Assembly: GCA_015499985.1 (NCBI GenBank)
Contig: JAAAUF010000189.1
Coordinates: 373-17,325, forward strand
Origin: Haplosporangium gracile
Lineage: Eukaryota > Mortierellomycota > Mortierellomycetes > Mortierellales > Mortierellaceae
Length of the DNA stretch: 16,953 nt
Direction: 5' to 3'
Shown here: one piece after another, positions 1 through 10,695 of the stretch
Numbering within the stretch: position 1 is the first letter of the stretch
Layout of the letters: the number at the start of each line of letters is the position of its first letter
Made by a program: the position numbers and the translations under genes
Notes under the pieces: generated by a model
Database searches by the model: none
What the model was told of the DNA's origin: nothing
Seen by the model: only the letters and a program-made list of their open reading frames with translations

Positions 1-216
1 AAAAAAAAAAAAGGCGAAAGTGCAGCAGAGAGCGCTAAAGAATGGATCATACTGATTTTGGGGATGATGATGATGGTGGGAGAGTCGAGAGTGTTTTGTT
101 ATGTGTGTGATCCAAGCCCAAATATGACAAACAAAAAAAAAGTTATAGATTGCTTGGTTCTGATCTATGCATGTGTCTTTTTATTGTTCATCTGTTCCTT
201 TGTTGTCACCAAATAG

Positions 217-1261
217 CAAATCAAATTCGAGGCCCAGTTCTTGCAGAGCATGCTCGTTGAGGAGAACGTCCAGTACTTTTTGATGGCCATCTTCTGGTGG
301 AGATCGACCCCCATGATCGGTAAGGGCGCCAATTCCTGCCATTGTGGCAATGATATTCCTGCAGAACGAGAAAGAAAAAGTTATTTGACGACTGATGAAT
401 ATTCTATTTTGTATTTAGCTCCTCTGATCCCCTACGCCGTGTTCGCCTTCTTCAACGCCATTAACTATACCAGGACTAGCATCCTTCCCGCCATCTTCCC
501 TGCCGGCAGCACCGATCCCAAGGCCTCCCATGCCGCCGGCCTCTCGCGCAAGATCCAGACCTGGAGCGAAAAGAACCATGGGCCTGCTATGGCCCTTGTT
601 GCCTATATCGAGGTGATTGGCGTCATGGGCTCGTTAATCCTTGGAGCCATTACGTAAGTTTTGTGCATTCGAGCAAAATGCCGTTATGTGCATATTTTTT
701 TGTTTTGAGGAGGACCAACGGGTTTATTTTACGTGTGCGGTTGGAAAAGGCGGTCATTATTAGAAGGTTTCATTTTAGAGCCGTGGGTTGACAGCATTCA
801 ACGCGACAGGCGGACTGGATTGGGCTGGCGGACTGGGACTGGGCTTGTGAAATTCACCCTCCTTTCGGATTTTTTTTTGTAGTGGAGGAAATTGGACCCT
901 TTTTTATGAATTGGATCTGGACCATTGGAGCAACATGCACCAAATCTGCATGCTTTCACCCCATTTGGCAATATCTCACCACTCTTAACATGCTTTTCCT
1001 TTCGCATTACGCTTTACACCCTATAGTTTCCAATCGTCATTCTTGTCGCCTATTGTGTATGCCAACTTCTTGCGTTTCCGCTACTTCTTCTCGATCCACA
1101 CCCGCAACGCTTTTGCTGTGATCCGTGCTCGTCTGGATGCCAAAGTTGTCGGTAACCCCAAGATCCACCCTCAGGTCCTCAAGGCCTACGAGATTGCCCG
1201 TGGCGCCATCACCCGCTTCGGAATGGCCGCCGTCCAGCAGCCCGCAACCCCTGCTCAGTAA
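217..1261 (+). CDS. TMEM33: TMEM33/Pom33-family membrane protein, 3'-terminal exons (5' partial)
   Basis: Three exons are read: 217-319, 419-653 and 1027-1261 (stop TAA). They give 190 codons in one continuous frame, with a TAG acceptor (215-216) before the first. The family usually runs about 250 aa, so some 50-60 N-terminal residues and the start codon lie upstream; bases 1-216 look like intron with A-runs. The protein starts QIKFEAQFLQSMLVEENVQY and has hydrophobic segments near PLIPYAVFAFFNAINYT and VAYIEVIGVMGSLILGAI. It then has a basic region (YANFLRFRYFF, VIRARLD), matching the order of human TMEM33 as I remember it. Known family role: polytopic ER and nuclear-envelope protein linked to reticulon and nuclear pore biology (yeast Pom33, S. 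pombe Tts1). The second intron (654-1026, 373 nt) is long for this window and holds a tandem duplication. It converges on the importin gene. Family assignment rests on alignment by eye. Confidence 0.82.
809..845. repeat. imperfect tandem duplication in TMEM33-like intron
   Basis: Two adjacent copies of an 18-19 bp G-rich unit, 809-826 and 827-845, share GGCGGACTGG and a TGGGCT end and differ by about two positions. They lie inside the 373-nt second intron. This is probably slippage or replication duplication; no function is implied. Confidence 0.6.
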
Positions 1262-1594
1262 ATTCGATAGGAATCGATAAGAGTTCTAGGTTAGAGACGT
1301 GTCTTGCCTAGGATGTGATTCAACACTGAGCTGTTTTTTGTTTTTCTTCTGTCTTTTACACTTTTACTGCTGCTATCAACTATCAACCCAACAACAAAAC
1401 AAGAATACAAGTTTTTTGGTTTTTTTTTTCCTTCTTCCCTCCTACGCTTTCATCCAATCATCCTGCATAAATGCCATGATATGTGGGGGAAAATACATGA
1501 TATTTTTGTATTATGCTGTGCGAATATAATGAATGGGAGTGAGAGAAAATAAAACAAAATGAGTGGACTATGTATGAAGAGCGAGCGGTACTTT
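1262..1594. other. convergent intergenic region / 3' UTRs
   Basis: These 333 bp lie between the stop codons of the TMEM33-like gene (+) and the importin gene (-). The sequence is T-rich, with long T and A runs, and no coding potential was recognised. It should carry both 3' UTRs. The + strand has AATAAA at 1548-1553. I found no canonical AATAAA for the - strand importin transcript here, so that gene may use a variant signal or its 3' UTR may extend under the TMEM33-like gene. Confidence 0.7.
1548..1553 (+). terminator. putative polyadenylation signal AATAAA for the TMEM33-like gene
   Basis: An exact AATAAA lies 286 nt after the stop codon at 1261, in an A-rich context. Cleavage 10-30 nt downstream would end this mRNA right at the importin stop codon (1595-1597). 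Fungal poly(A) signals are degenerate, so this is only a candidate. Confidence 0.4.
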
Positions 1595-4500
1595 TTAGGC
1601 CTCGGCAGCAGCAGCAGCAGCCTTGATGACATTAGCATCAGCAGTCTGAATCAAATTCATAATAAACTCCTGTTGCTTGGGCGTAGTCGCCTTGGTCAAC
1701 TCATTGTAAGAGGCCGGGTTATGCTGCTGGAGTCCTGTGAAGACGTCCCGGAAAATGACATAAGGGTCCAAGTCATCGAGGGGCGACTCGAAATAGATCT
1801 CCTCCTCCAAATCGTCATACTCGGACTCTTCATCGTCCTCCCGGTCGTCGGGCCGAGTTTTGGAGGCCTGCTGGGCCAGGTACTCGAGGTACTCGTGGCC
1901 CTCGTCAAAGACATCCTCTTCGTCATCGACCCATTCCTCCTCTACTCCGTCTTCGTCACCAGCCAAGGCGGCCTCCAAGGCAGTCTGACCCTCGTCGTCC
2001 TCGTCATCCTCGTCATCCTCATCGTCCGATCCAATGTTGTACATCTTTTCCATCTCCTTGCGCTCTATTTGAACATCATATGAAAATGTCAATTAAATGC
2101 AATGGTGAGCATGAGGGTTTGAAGTTCAAAAATACAAATGAAATTCCAACAACATGCATGCATAGTTGCATAGACAAAGCAATGAACAGCAAATAACACA
2201 TACTAGCCTGGGCAATGGGGAGTCCCTCAAAGTTGGACAGGATGCCGTCCAAGACCTGGGGCCAGTTGCTCTGGAGAGCGGGAGGCAACTGCTCCACAGG
2301 CACGCTCAAGATCGAGCACAGAGCAATAATCGACAACTTCTTATCATGGACACGGGAGAACTTATCCAAGCTAGTGAACCAGGCAGTCAAGAAGCGCTGG
2401 GTCCATCCGTTCTCCTCCAAAATATGCAATGTCACGGCGGCGTTGTAGTAGAGAGCGTTCATCACAACTTCGATGGCCTGGACACGGAACTCGACAGTCT
2501 GAATACGGTCGGCGGGGGCCAAGTATTCAAAGACAAGCCCCAAGATAGGAGCGACGTACTTGTCGACGTGGTCGCGGCAGTTCAACAACAACGACTCGGC
2601 CAACTTGCAGGCAGAGACACGATCGTTCTCTCCCAAGCGATCGCTCTTCATAACAGTCTCAATGATATCGTAGATCATGTGCTGAACGTTCTCATTGGTC
2701 GAAACAACTTCCTTTCCGTAGGCGACGTAGTTGTCGAGCGAAGGGAGCATCTCCTCCATAAAATCCAAAGCAGACTCCTTGAAGGTCTTGTAGATGAGCT
2801 CAAAGACGCCCCACATGTTGGGCGAGATAGCCTTGCCCGAAAACGTGCAGCTGTCGATGATCTCAAAGACACCGTCAAAGAGGTCAATGATGGCGTTCTG
2901 GAGGGTGAAGGTGATGACGGGCAAGAGGGCAATCTCAAGCTGGTTCAAAACCTCAGGGGTGCTCTCCAAGCTGAGAATCAAGGTGCCCATGGTCTTCAAG
3001 ACACCCATGGCAGCCATGGTCTTGTCTGAAGCCTCATCGATAGCGCTGTCCGAAACATCGTCCAATCCGTCGGTGCCCTTGGCCATATCCTCGCAGATGC
3101 GCAAGAAAGTGTCACGCAACTGCTCGCAAAGCTGAACGGCGAAAGGTGCCAAATCCTGAGCAAAGACCTCGACAAACTCGTCCATAACCTCGGCCAAAGT
3201 GTCGACGTCGATCTGGTTGGTCATTGCCAAGAGCTCGTGCATGATGAACTGGAGGTGGGGCTTCATGGCCTCGCAAATGGCCTCGTGGCGGATCATAGGG
3301 CGAAGAGCCAAGGCAGCGGTGACCTTGACGGGGAGCTCAGTATCGCGAAGACTCTCCATCAAGCTGGTGAAAGCGATGGCAATGTTGTTGGGGTCCTCAA
3401 AGTCCAAGTCGCTGAACTGGTTGATCATCTCACAAGCCTATGTGACACAAGCAGATCGTACATAAACGTTAGATTCATGAAAAGTGCAGCAAGTCAACAT
3501 TTTTTTACAAGCACGCGTTGTGGTACTTACGCGTGCACGGAGGAAAGGGAACTGGCTCTTGAACTCGGGGAAGACGTGGTTGACAAAGAAGGGCTCCATC
3601 ATGCTCGACAACGATTTCTAAAATCACAAAAACATCGCTCAAAAGATTAGATTAATTTGCTCCGCATCAATCGTCTTCATCACGGATAGTTTCAAAACAA
3701 CATGAGTGTCCTGTTACCTTGCGGAGAACCAAGGGAGCCAAGCTACCGACCATGACCAAAGCACCATCCTTCTCTCTGGGGTTCTTGGCCTCAGCAGGGG
3801 CGTCATTGTACTTTTGAAGGACAGTGTTGGCCAAAGCGAGGATCTGCATGAAGGCGTTCTGACGGTAGCGAGCCATGACGGTCATAAAGTTGACAGCGGC
3901 AGTTGAAGGGCTGGTGAAGTCTTCCAACATGTCAATTCTAGCGTGAACATACTCGACAGGATCGTCCAACCAAAGACTCTCATCCTCGGGAGTGAAGCAG
4001 AGCTGAGGGAAAACAAAGTGGGTAATCAAAGTCTCGGAATGCGGCTTCATGATCGACCAAATACTCTTATCCTTGACACTATTTTTACGAAATTAAGATG
4101 CTTCGAGTCAGTCCTTGCAGAAGCCACCGTCAGGTCAAACATGTATGCCTTCATCCTGATGTATGGCAAAACGTTGCTTACCACTCCTCGAAAAAGTTGC
4201 CGACAAGGCAAAGGACACGCGGGCTCAACCAAGTCTGTTTGGCAACCCAGAGCTCGATCTGCTTCAAGTAGGCAGACAAAATGTTAGGAGCAAAATTGGC
4301 GACAAAGCCCTTGGCAAAGGCCTTGAATTTGGACTCGGAGGTCAATGCAGTGGGATTTCCGTATCTGGTGTAGAGACGGTTCAAGCACTGGTAAGCCCAA
4401 CGCTTAGCCTTCCACCAGGGGTGTTTTGCCAACTCTTCTAAATCAGTAGGAAGGCCCTCAGTGGGAACGGGCTTCTCGACCATCTGTAAGAACAAAGTAC

Positions 4501-5778
4501 CCCAAGGAATCAAGGAAGCGTTGTCTCTCTGGCGTTCCGAAAGGTCGATCTGGATGGTGTAGTGGTAGCATTTGAAGATGATCTTAAGCATCTCTGCAGC
4601 CTCGACGTTGTTGGCATTAATCAATCCAGCGCCGATCTGTTGAATAGCAGGGAAGAAGTTGGCGATAATCTCATCCACGGGTTCACGGTCCTCAATTTTG
4701 AACCTACGTTGAAAAACATGGACGTGGGTCAGTTCCTGAGTGAAGATCTCCTGTCAAATTTGTTTTACTGATCGCCAGTCGTCCTTACTTGTAGACACGG
4801 AGGACCTCCTTCAAGGCAATAAGTCCGACAAAGACAATCTTGGGGTCCTGAGACTGAAGCAAGGTTTGGACAGTGTTGAGATATCCGGGATACTTTGCAG
4901 GGAAGTCGTTCGACAAAATTGTTCCGAGGACGGTGATCAATTGAGTGCTACAACACGGAAGATCAAGATATTGGTTAATGAAAGATCTCTCATTCCTGCA
5001 CAGGGGATAAAAAGCTTATTGTTCTGCGTCATTTACCGAATAACAGCAGGGGCAGAAGCCAAGAGCTGGAGAATGTTGCTCTTGATGGCATCCTTGTCAG
5101 CCTCTGAGATCTTGAGATGGGCAGGGGTCGACTCGGTCTCGAACCAGTAGCGTCTGACGGCGTTCTTGAAGTAGATGGACGCTAGTTATGAGATGATTCC
5201 ATACGACAATATAGATCGAGCTACATATCAGTCATGCTGTTGTTCTCTTTCTGTTGACTGCTTGTCTGCTTGACTGTTTGTCTGCTTGTCTGCTTGTCTG
5301 TTTGCTGTTCGTTTGTTGTTTGTTTGTTGTTGTTGTTGAGTTTTTCGTCTGCTCCTGTGCCTGTTTGTGTTATTATATTTTTTTGGTCGCCTGTCGCCAG
5401 TTGAAGTTTTTGGTCAAGTTAAAAGTACGTCGGATTCAGCTCAAGTACCCGAAACAGTTCCAGTCCTTACCAGCCTGACGAACATGAACCTCGGACTCCT
5501 CAGCGCCAATGATCTGCATGGATTGAATAAGAGTTCCCTGAGTGCCCTCCAGCTAATGAAAGTCCATGAGAAAAGGATCCGTATAAAGCCGATTAGCATA
5601 ATATTTTATTTGGTGGCAAAAGCAAAGAAAAAAAAATAAAAGGAGTTCCAGAAAATAATAAGAAAAAAGAGAAAAGGGCTATTTATACCTGCTTCAGCTT
5701 CAACTCTGCCTGAATGCGGACGTTAGGGTCAGGCTGAAAGGTGGCCTGGAAGAGCTGGTAGAGGCCTTGAATGTCCAT
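1595..5778 (-). CDS. SXM1/NMD5: importin-7/8 family karyopherin (Sxm1/Nmd5-type)
   Basis: Nuclear import receptor: the family binds RanGTP and cargo (ribosomal proteins, histone H1, others) and crosses the nuclear pore. Nine exons, transcription order: 5778-5689, 5552-5471, 5181-5037, 4947-4789, 4703-4182, 4078-3718, 3617-3531, 3437-2204, 2064-1595. They total 3150 nt and encode 1049 aa plus stop, close to human IPO7 (about 1038). All eight introns keep phase and all eight acceptors are TAG. The start, MDIQGLYQLFQATFQPDPNV, is the usual N-terminal importin-beta helix; VRQASIYFKNAVRRYW follows, then FPQLCFTPEDESLWLDDPVE and KDGALVMVGSLAPLVLRK. The C-terminus has a DDEDDE acidic tract, YLEYLAQQASKTRPDD, and FRDVFTGLQQHNPASYNELT, all IPO7/8 hallmarks. 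It ends in a short poly-Ala run coded by GCN repeats. HEAT-type helical repeats are expected throughout. It diverges from CDC26 with 354 bp between starts. Sxm1 versus Nmd5 orthology cannot be decided by eye. Confidence 0.95.
5254..5339. repeat. octamer minisatellite and TTG-rich simple repeat in importin intron 2
   Basis: Six tandem octamers of consensus TTGWCTGY occupy 5254-5301. A TTTG/TTG-rich tract continues to about 5339. On the transcribed (-) strand this reads as GCAGWCAA units and CAA repeats. It lies in the 289-nt second intron (5182-5470), the longest intron of this gene; the other seven are 85-139 nt. Confidence 0.8.
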
Positions 5779-6132
5779 GGTGAGTGTGTGAATTAAGTCT
5801 CCTGGGGGATGAGAGGAGGAGGAGGAAGAAGAGATCAATTCGAAAATGGCGCTGTAAAAAATTTTTATACTTTTTTTTTTTACTTAAATGGCAAAGCCAG
5901 GCTGCCTGTTTGCCCTCGTTGCAAGCTCACTCACATTCCCCACCTCTCTTCCTTGCGGATTTTTGCTCGTACTCACTCTTCTTTCCCTCTGATCGATCTC
6001 GCTGTTGTTGCGCCTTCTTTTCTTCTCCGCCTCCTCTTTTCCTCTCTTCTCAAGACACACCCCACTCACGCCCCACTCACACTCCTCACACTGCACCCCT
6101 TCCACTGTACATAAACACACACCCGATACGAT
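5779..6132. promoter_or_regulatory. divergent promoter region, importin (-) / CDC26 (+)
   Basis: These 354 bp separate two start codons facing apart. The CDC26 side is strongly pyrimidine-rich (about 5990-6050 CT tracts, then C/A-rich to 6120), which is common in fungal core promoters and leaders. The importin side has a TATA-like element, and a T-run at about 5871-5881 could exclude nucleosomes. No specific transcription-factor site was identified. Transcription start sites cannot be placed without RNA data. Confidence 0.55.
5861..5869 (-). promoter_or_regulatory. TATA-like box upstream of importin gene
   Basis: The - strand reads TATAAAAAT, about 83-91 nt upstream of the importin ATG, which leaves room for a leader of roughly 50 nt. 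It sits in A/T-rich DNA, so a chance match is possible. Confidence 0.3.
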
Positions 6133-6399
6133 ATGCTGAGAAGAGACCCGACGAGGATAGAGTTGAGGGCAGAGGACCTGCTTGACTTTGACCACGCAAG
6201 GGAAGAGTACCTCGCCGCAACTGGAGCCAACAATAACTCAAACAAGTACAAACAAAAGGCAACCACCGCTGGACCACCATCCACTCCCGCCAACCAAACA
6301 ACAACAACCGGTGCAGGTCGCAAACCAGACCCTTTCGAACTCGCAGAACGAGAGCGCAAAGGAAAGTCCGCCAGAGACAGAATCTTTGGCAACAACTAG
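6133..6399 (+). CDS. CDC26: anaphase-promoting complex subunit CDC26 (APC12)
   Basis: An 88-aa single-exon protein. The N-terminus, MLRRDPTRIELRAEDLLDF, closely follows human CDC26 (MLRRKPTRLELKLDDIEEF as I recall it). In the family this conserved N-terminal segment is buried in the TPR groove of the Cdc16/APC6 subunit and stabilises the APC/C, the E3 ubiquitin ligase for cyclins and securin. The middle (about residues 30-60) is a low-complexity N/T/P/A linker. The tail, FELAERERKGKSARDRIFGN, is basic and probably helical. The length matches the family (roughly 75-125 aa). The start is fixed by the conserved MLRR motif beginning at its Met. It lies downstream of the divergent promoter shared with the importin gene, and the D2HGDH gene follows on the same strand 304 bp away. 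The short conserved core limits certainty, but the motif is distinctive. Confidence 0.9.
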   Translation: MLRRDPTRIELRAEDLLDFDHAREEYLAATGANNNSNKYKQKATTAGPPSTPANQTTTTGAGRKPDPFELAERERKGKSARDRIFGNN

Positions 6400-6703
6400 A
6401 CACCAACCATTCTCTTGTTCTCGCCGCTGCAGCTGGAGTCCATTTCGATCATTCGCTCAGGAACAACACCATGGAGACACACCTACGTTCTAGCTTATCT
6501 CTGCACTTTTCTCTTCCCAGTCATAGCATAAACCCTTAAGCGTACCAGCAACTCATCCCTTCTCACTTTGTGCACACCCCACTCGACCCAAGGACCTGTT
6601 CGCTTTCTTTCTCCACCCGACTCCTCTCGCATACTTCCCTTCATAACTTCCTGCATTCACTCAAATAAAACCTCATTGCCTCTTATTGCACCAACAATAC
6701 CCT
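6400..6703 (+). promoter_or_regulatory. CDC26 3' UTR and D2HGDH promoter/leader
   Basis: These 304 bp lie between same-strand genes. A C/T-rich tract (about 6600-6660) resembles a fungal core promoter. No further ORF with gene-like features is present. The only AATAAA sits at 6664-6669, so the CDC26 mRNA end and the D2HGDH mRNA start probably lie very close together or overlap. Confidence 0.5.
6664..6669 (+). terminator. candidate polyadenylation signal for CDC26
   Basis: An exact AATAAA, 264 nt after the CDC26 stop and 34 nt before the D2HGDH ATG. Its use would place cleavage inside the expected D2HGDH leader. The alternative is a degenerate upstream signal in the C/T-rich region. Confidence 0.35.
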
Positions 6704-8969
<2,266 letters not shown>

Positions 8970-8986
8970 TTATCCACGCAAGAACT

Positions 8987-8992
8987 ATTAAA
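8987..8992 (+). terminator. putative polyadenylation signal ATTAAA for D2HGDH
   Basis: ATTAAA, the common variant of AATAAA, lies 17 nt after the stop codon and is followed by an A-run. It would give a very short 3' UTR ending near the CD2BP2 stop codon (9028-9030). Confidence 0.4.
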
Positions 8993-9026
8993 AAATTGAT
9001 ATTGTTTCTGTACAGCTGCAGTAATA

Positions 9027-9032
9027 TTTATT
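9027..9032 (-). terminator. AATAAA overlapping the CD2BP2/LIN1 stop codon
   Basis: On the - strand the final Glu codon and stop read GAATAAATA, so the TAA stop (9030-9028) is contained in AATAAA (9032-9027). If used, cleavage would fall about 10-30 nt past the stop, within the 58-bp gap to the D2HGDH stop. Confidence 0.45.
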
Positions 9033-10359
9033 CAAATGTCATATTGTTAGCTGGTTCAAAAGTACTATCTCCAACCATCCGCACCAGGATCCCATTGCTG
9101 AAAAACCCTTGCTCGTTCCACGATTTCATGTCTGCTCCCGAGAAGGGCCCAAAGACTTGATCCGCATCTTGACCTTCCTGAGCATTGGCCCACTTGTACT
9201 CCCATTGGGTAGGAGTCGATGCCAGCAACGGGTCGTTCTCCAGATCCAACAGAGCCGCGAGTTGCTCTCCAGGCTTCAGAATGGGTGTGCCAACCACCCA
9301 ATCGTCCTCAATGATGTCAGCCCTCCGGAGTTTACGGACCACTTGTTCGTATGTTTCCTCGTAGATGTCAAAGTGTCCCAAAGCCATCATTTTGTCGCAT
9401 AGATCGGTCAGCTTCTCGATGACCTGCCTCCGTTTGATGTCGTCCTCGGTTTCTGCTGCGCCGGCGGCGTCTGTCTCCATGTCGGTACTGGTGGCGGCTT
9501 TGCTCTTTTGCCAACTCTTCTTCTTGACCTGCTTGGCTCCTCCCTTCTTTCCTCCACCCAGACGCTGAAGCGCTCCGACGACACTCTCTGAAGGTCGAAG
9601 GATGTTGACGATTTCCACGTAGATGTCTGTCTCGTTCATGGCGCTCGCTGCAGCCTCCTTCTCTTCCATCCGTGCCTTCATCTCCTTGCGCTCATGGGCT
9701 CGGCGGGCAGACTCGATCTCTTTGCGCGAAAGACCCTCGAGCCAAGAGTCATGGAACCGCTCAGGATCCAGCTTGCGTACAAAGTTTCCATTCTCGTCAA
9801 TCTCGTTTCCTTCCTCCAGTTCCTCGTTCATGTTGAAGGCCTCGATTTTCAGGTTGCCCTCCTCGTCATAGTCATCGTCATCCAAATCTTCTTCAACCAG
9901 TTCCTCGCCCTCAATCTCGGACCGGTCAAAGCCCTTGCCAGTTGCCTTGCCCTTCTTCTTCTTCAAAAGCTGCTTTTTCTTCTCAAGTGACTCCTTCTCC
10001 TTTGCAATCCGCGCCTGTTTCTCTGGATCTACGTCGGCAAACATGTTGTTTTCATCATCCCCCTCCTCGACCGCAGGTAAGAAGCTGACCTCGTCGTCTT
10101 CGTCCTCCCCGTCGTTAACAGGGAGCTTCTTCTTTCTCCCGTCCTCCTCGTCATCACTGCTCACCTCGCCATCCTGGTACTCGACGACTGTGACAGCTCC
10201 GCGTCGGGCTTTGCGCTGTTCCAGCATATCGGAATCGTCGACCTCGAGGTCTTCCGTGTTGGGTCGTCCTCCTCCGAACCGGACGCGTTTGGACTTTGAT
10301 GCACCGCCGTTATCAGTGGTCCATTCCTCGCTTGTTGATCGTTTGTTGTTGGTTGCCAT
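9028..10359 (-). CDS. LIN1: CD2BP2/Lin1 U5 snRNP 52K-type protein with GYF domain
   Basis: A 443-aa protein encoded by one exon. Known role: CD2BP2 (U5-52K) and yeast Lin1 associate with the U5 snRNP and assist tri-snRNP assembly; they leave before the active spliceosome forms. The first 200 residues are highly charged and probably disordered, with basic KRVRFGGGRP and several D/E tracts. Then come EAFNMNEELEEGNEIDENG, RFHDSWLEGLSRKEI, IVNILRPSESVVGALQRLGG and DLCDKMMALGHFDIYEETYE, the same order as human CD2BP2. The GYF domain is at about 386-443: W386, Y388, W390, GPFS (404-407), M411, W414 and G418-F419-F420. The canonical GYF triad is thus GFF here, and the loop between Y388 and GPF is 15 residues, a little longer than in human as I recall it. 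The start ATG (10359) opens MATNNKRSTSEEW; no in-frame upstream ATG was chosen. A leader intron and an overlapping uORF are likely. It diverges from RIC1. Confidence 0.94.
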   Translation of the reverse strand: MATNNKRSTSEEWTTDNGGASKSKRVRFGGGRPNTEDLEVDDSDMLEQRKARRGAVTVVEYQDGEVSSDDEEDGRKKKLPVNDGEDEDDEVSFLPAVEEGDDENNMFADVDPEKQARIAKEKESLEKKKQLLKKKKGKATGKGFDRSEIEGEELVEEDLDDDDYDEEGNLKIEAFNMNEELEEGNEIDENGNFVRKLDPERFHDSWLEGLSRKEIESARRAHERKEMKARMEEKEAAASAMNETDIYVEIVNILRPSESVVGALQRLGGGKKGGAKQVKKKSWQKSKAATSTDMETDAAGAAETEDDIKRRQVIEKLTDLCDKMMALGHFDIYEETYEQVVRKLRRADIIEDDWVVGTPILKPGEQLAALLDLENDPLLASTPTQWEYKWANAQEGQDADQVFGPFSGADMKSWNEQGFFSNGILVRMVGDSTFEPANNMTFE

Positions 10360-10695
10360 TGCTGATGTGTCGTTGGACTGGGAGGGGAGGAGAGGAGGAG
10401 ATCAGTCTGTGGGAAAAAGGTTTAGAAACAAGGAACTGAGCGCGCGTGAATTTCATACTTGCCAAGCCACACCGCCCCTCAGCAGCGCCCACAGACCTGG
10501 TGAAGGTGTTGGCAGCCATTGGTCTCTCTTTTTTATTCTTTCAGTCTTCACTCATTTTCATCATCAACTAATCACCCTTTCAACCACTTGCATTCTCATC
10601 CCCGCACACACCTACCTCAACAACACTATCGCAGGGCGTCACATCAAGAGAAAAAAAACAAAATACATCCTCTTTCCTTCCTGCAGCTATAAAAA
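10360..10695. promoter_or_regulatory. divergent promoter and leaders, CD2BP2 (-) / RIC1 (+)
   Basis: These 336 bp lie between divergent start codons. The CD2BP2 side carries a probable leader intron (10378-10458) and an upstream ATG at 10519. The RIC1 side is C/T-rich (about 10522-10620) and then A-rich. A TATAAAAAA at 10688-10696 abuts the RIC1 ATG (10696), so it is too close to act as that gene's TATA box. No other elements were recognised. Confidence 0.55.
10378..10458 (-). other. predicted 5'-leader intron of the CD2BP2/LIN1 gene
   Basis: On the - strand there is a GTATGA donor (10458 inward). A CTGAT branch-like site is followed by an uninterrupted C/T tract and a CAG acceptor (10378). 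At 81 nt it matches coding introns in the window. The acceptor is CAG rather than the TAG favoured here. The spliced leader would join 18 nt before the ATG. It was inferred from motifs only. Confidence 0.45.

Noticed and set aside
1..216. Upstream exon of the TMEM33-like gene within the first 216 bases
   Set aside because: No open segment with a plausible donor and family-like sequence was found. The stretch has A-runs and ends in a TAG acceptor, so it is read as intron.
1559..2083. 174-codon + strand frame rich in Leu/Val
   Set aside because: It is the antisense of the importin acidic C-terminus; GAC/GAG repeats read backwards give Val/Leu codons. It is a shadow, not a membrane protein.
2166..3029. 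287-codon open frame on the + strand opposite importin exon 8
   Set aside because: It is antisense to a well-supported importin exon with biased codon use, which leaves antisense frames open. Its composition is not that of a recognisable family and it has no matching gene structure.
5254..5339. Octamer repeats in importin intron 2 as a CRISPR array
   Set aside because: The units are 8 bp, directly abutting with no spacers, and lie in a spliced intron of a eukaryotic gene. It is a simple minisatellite.
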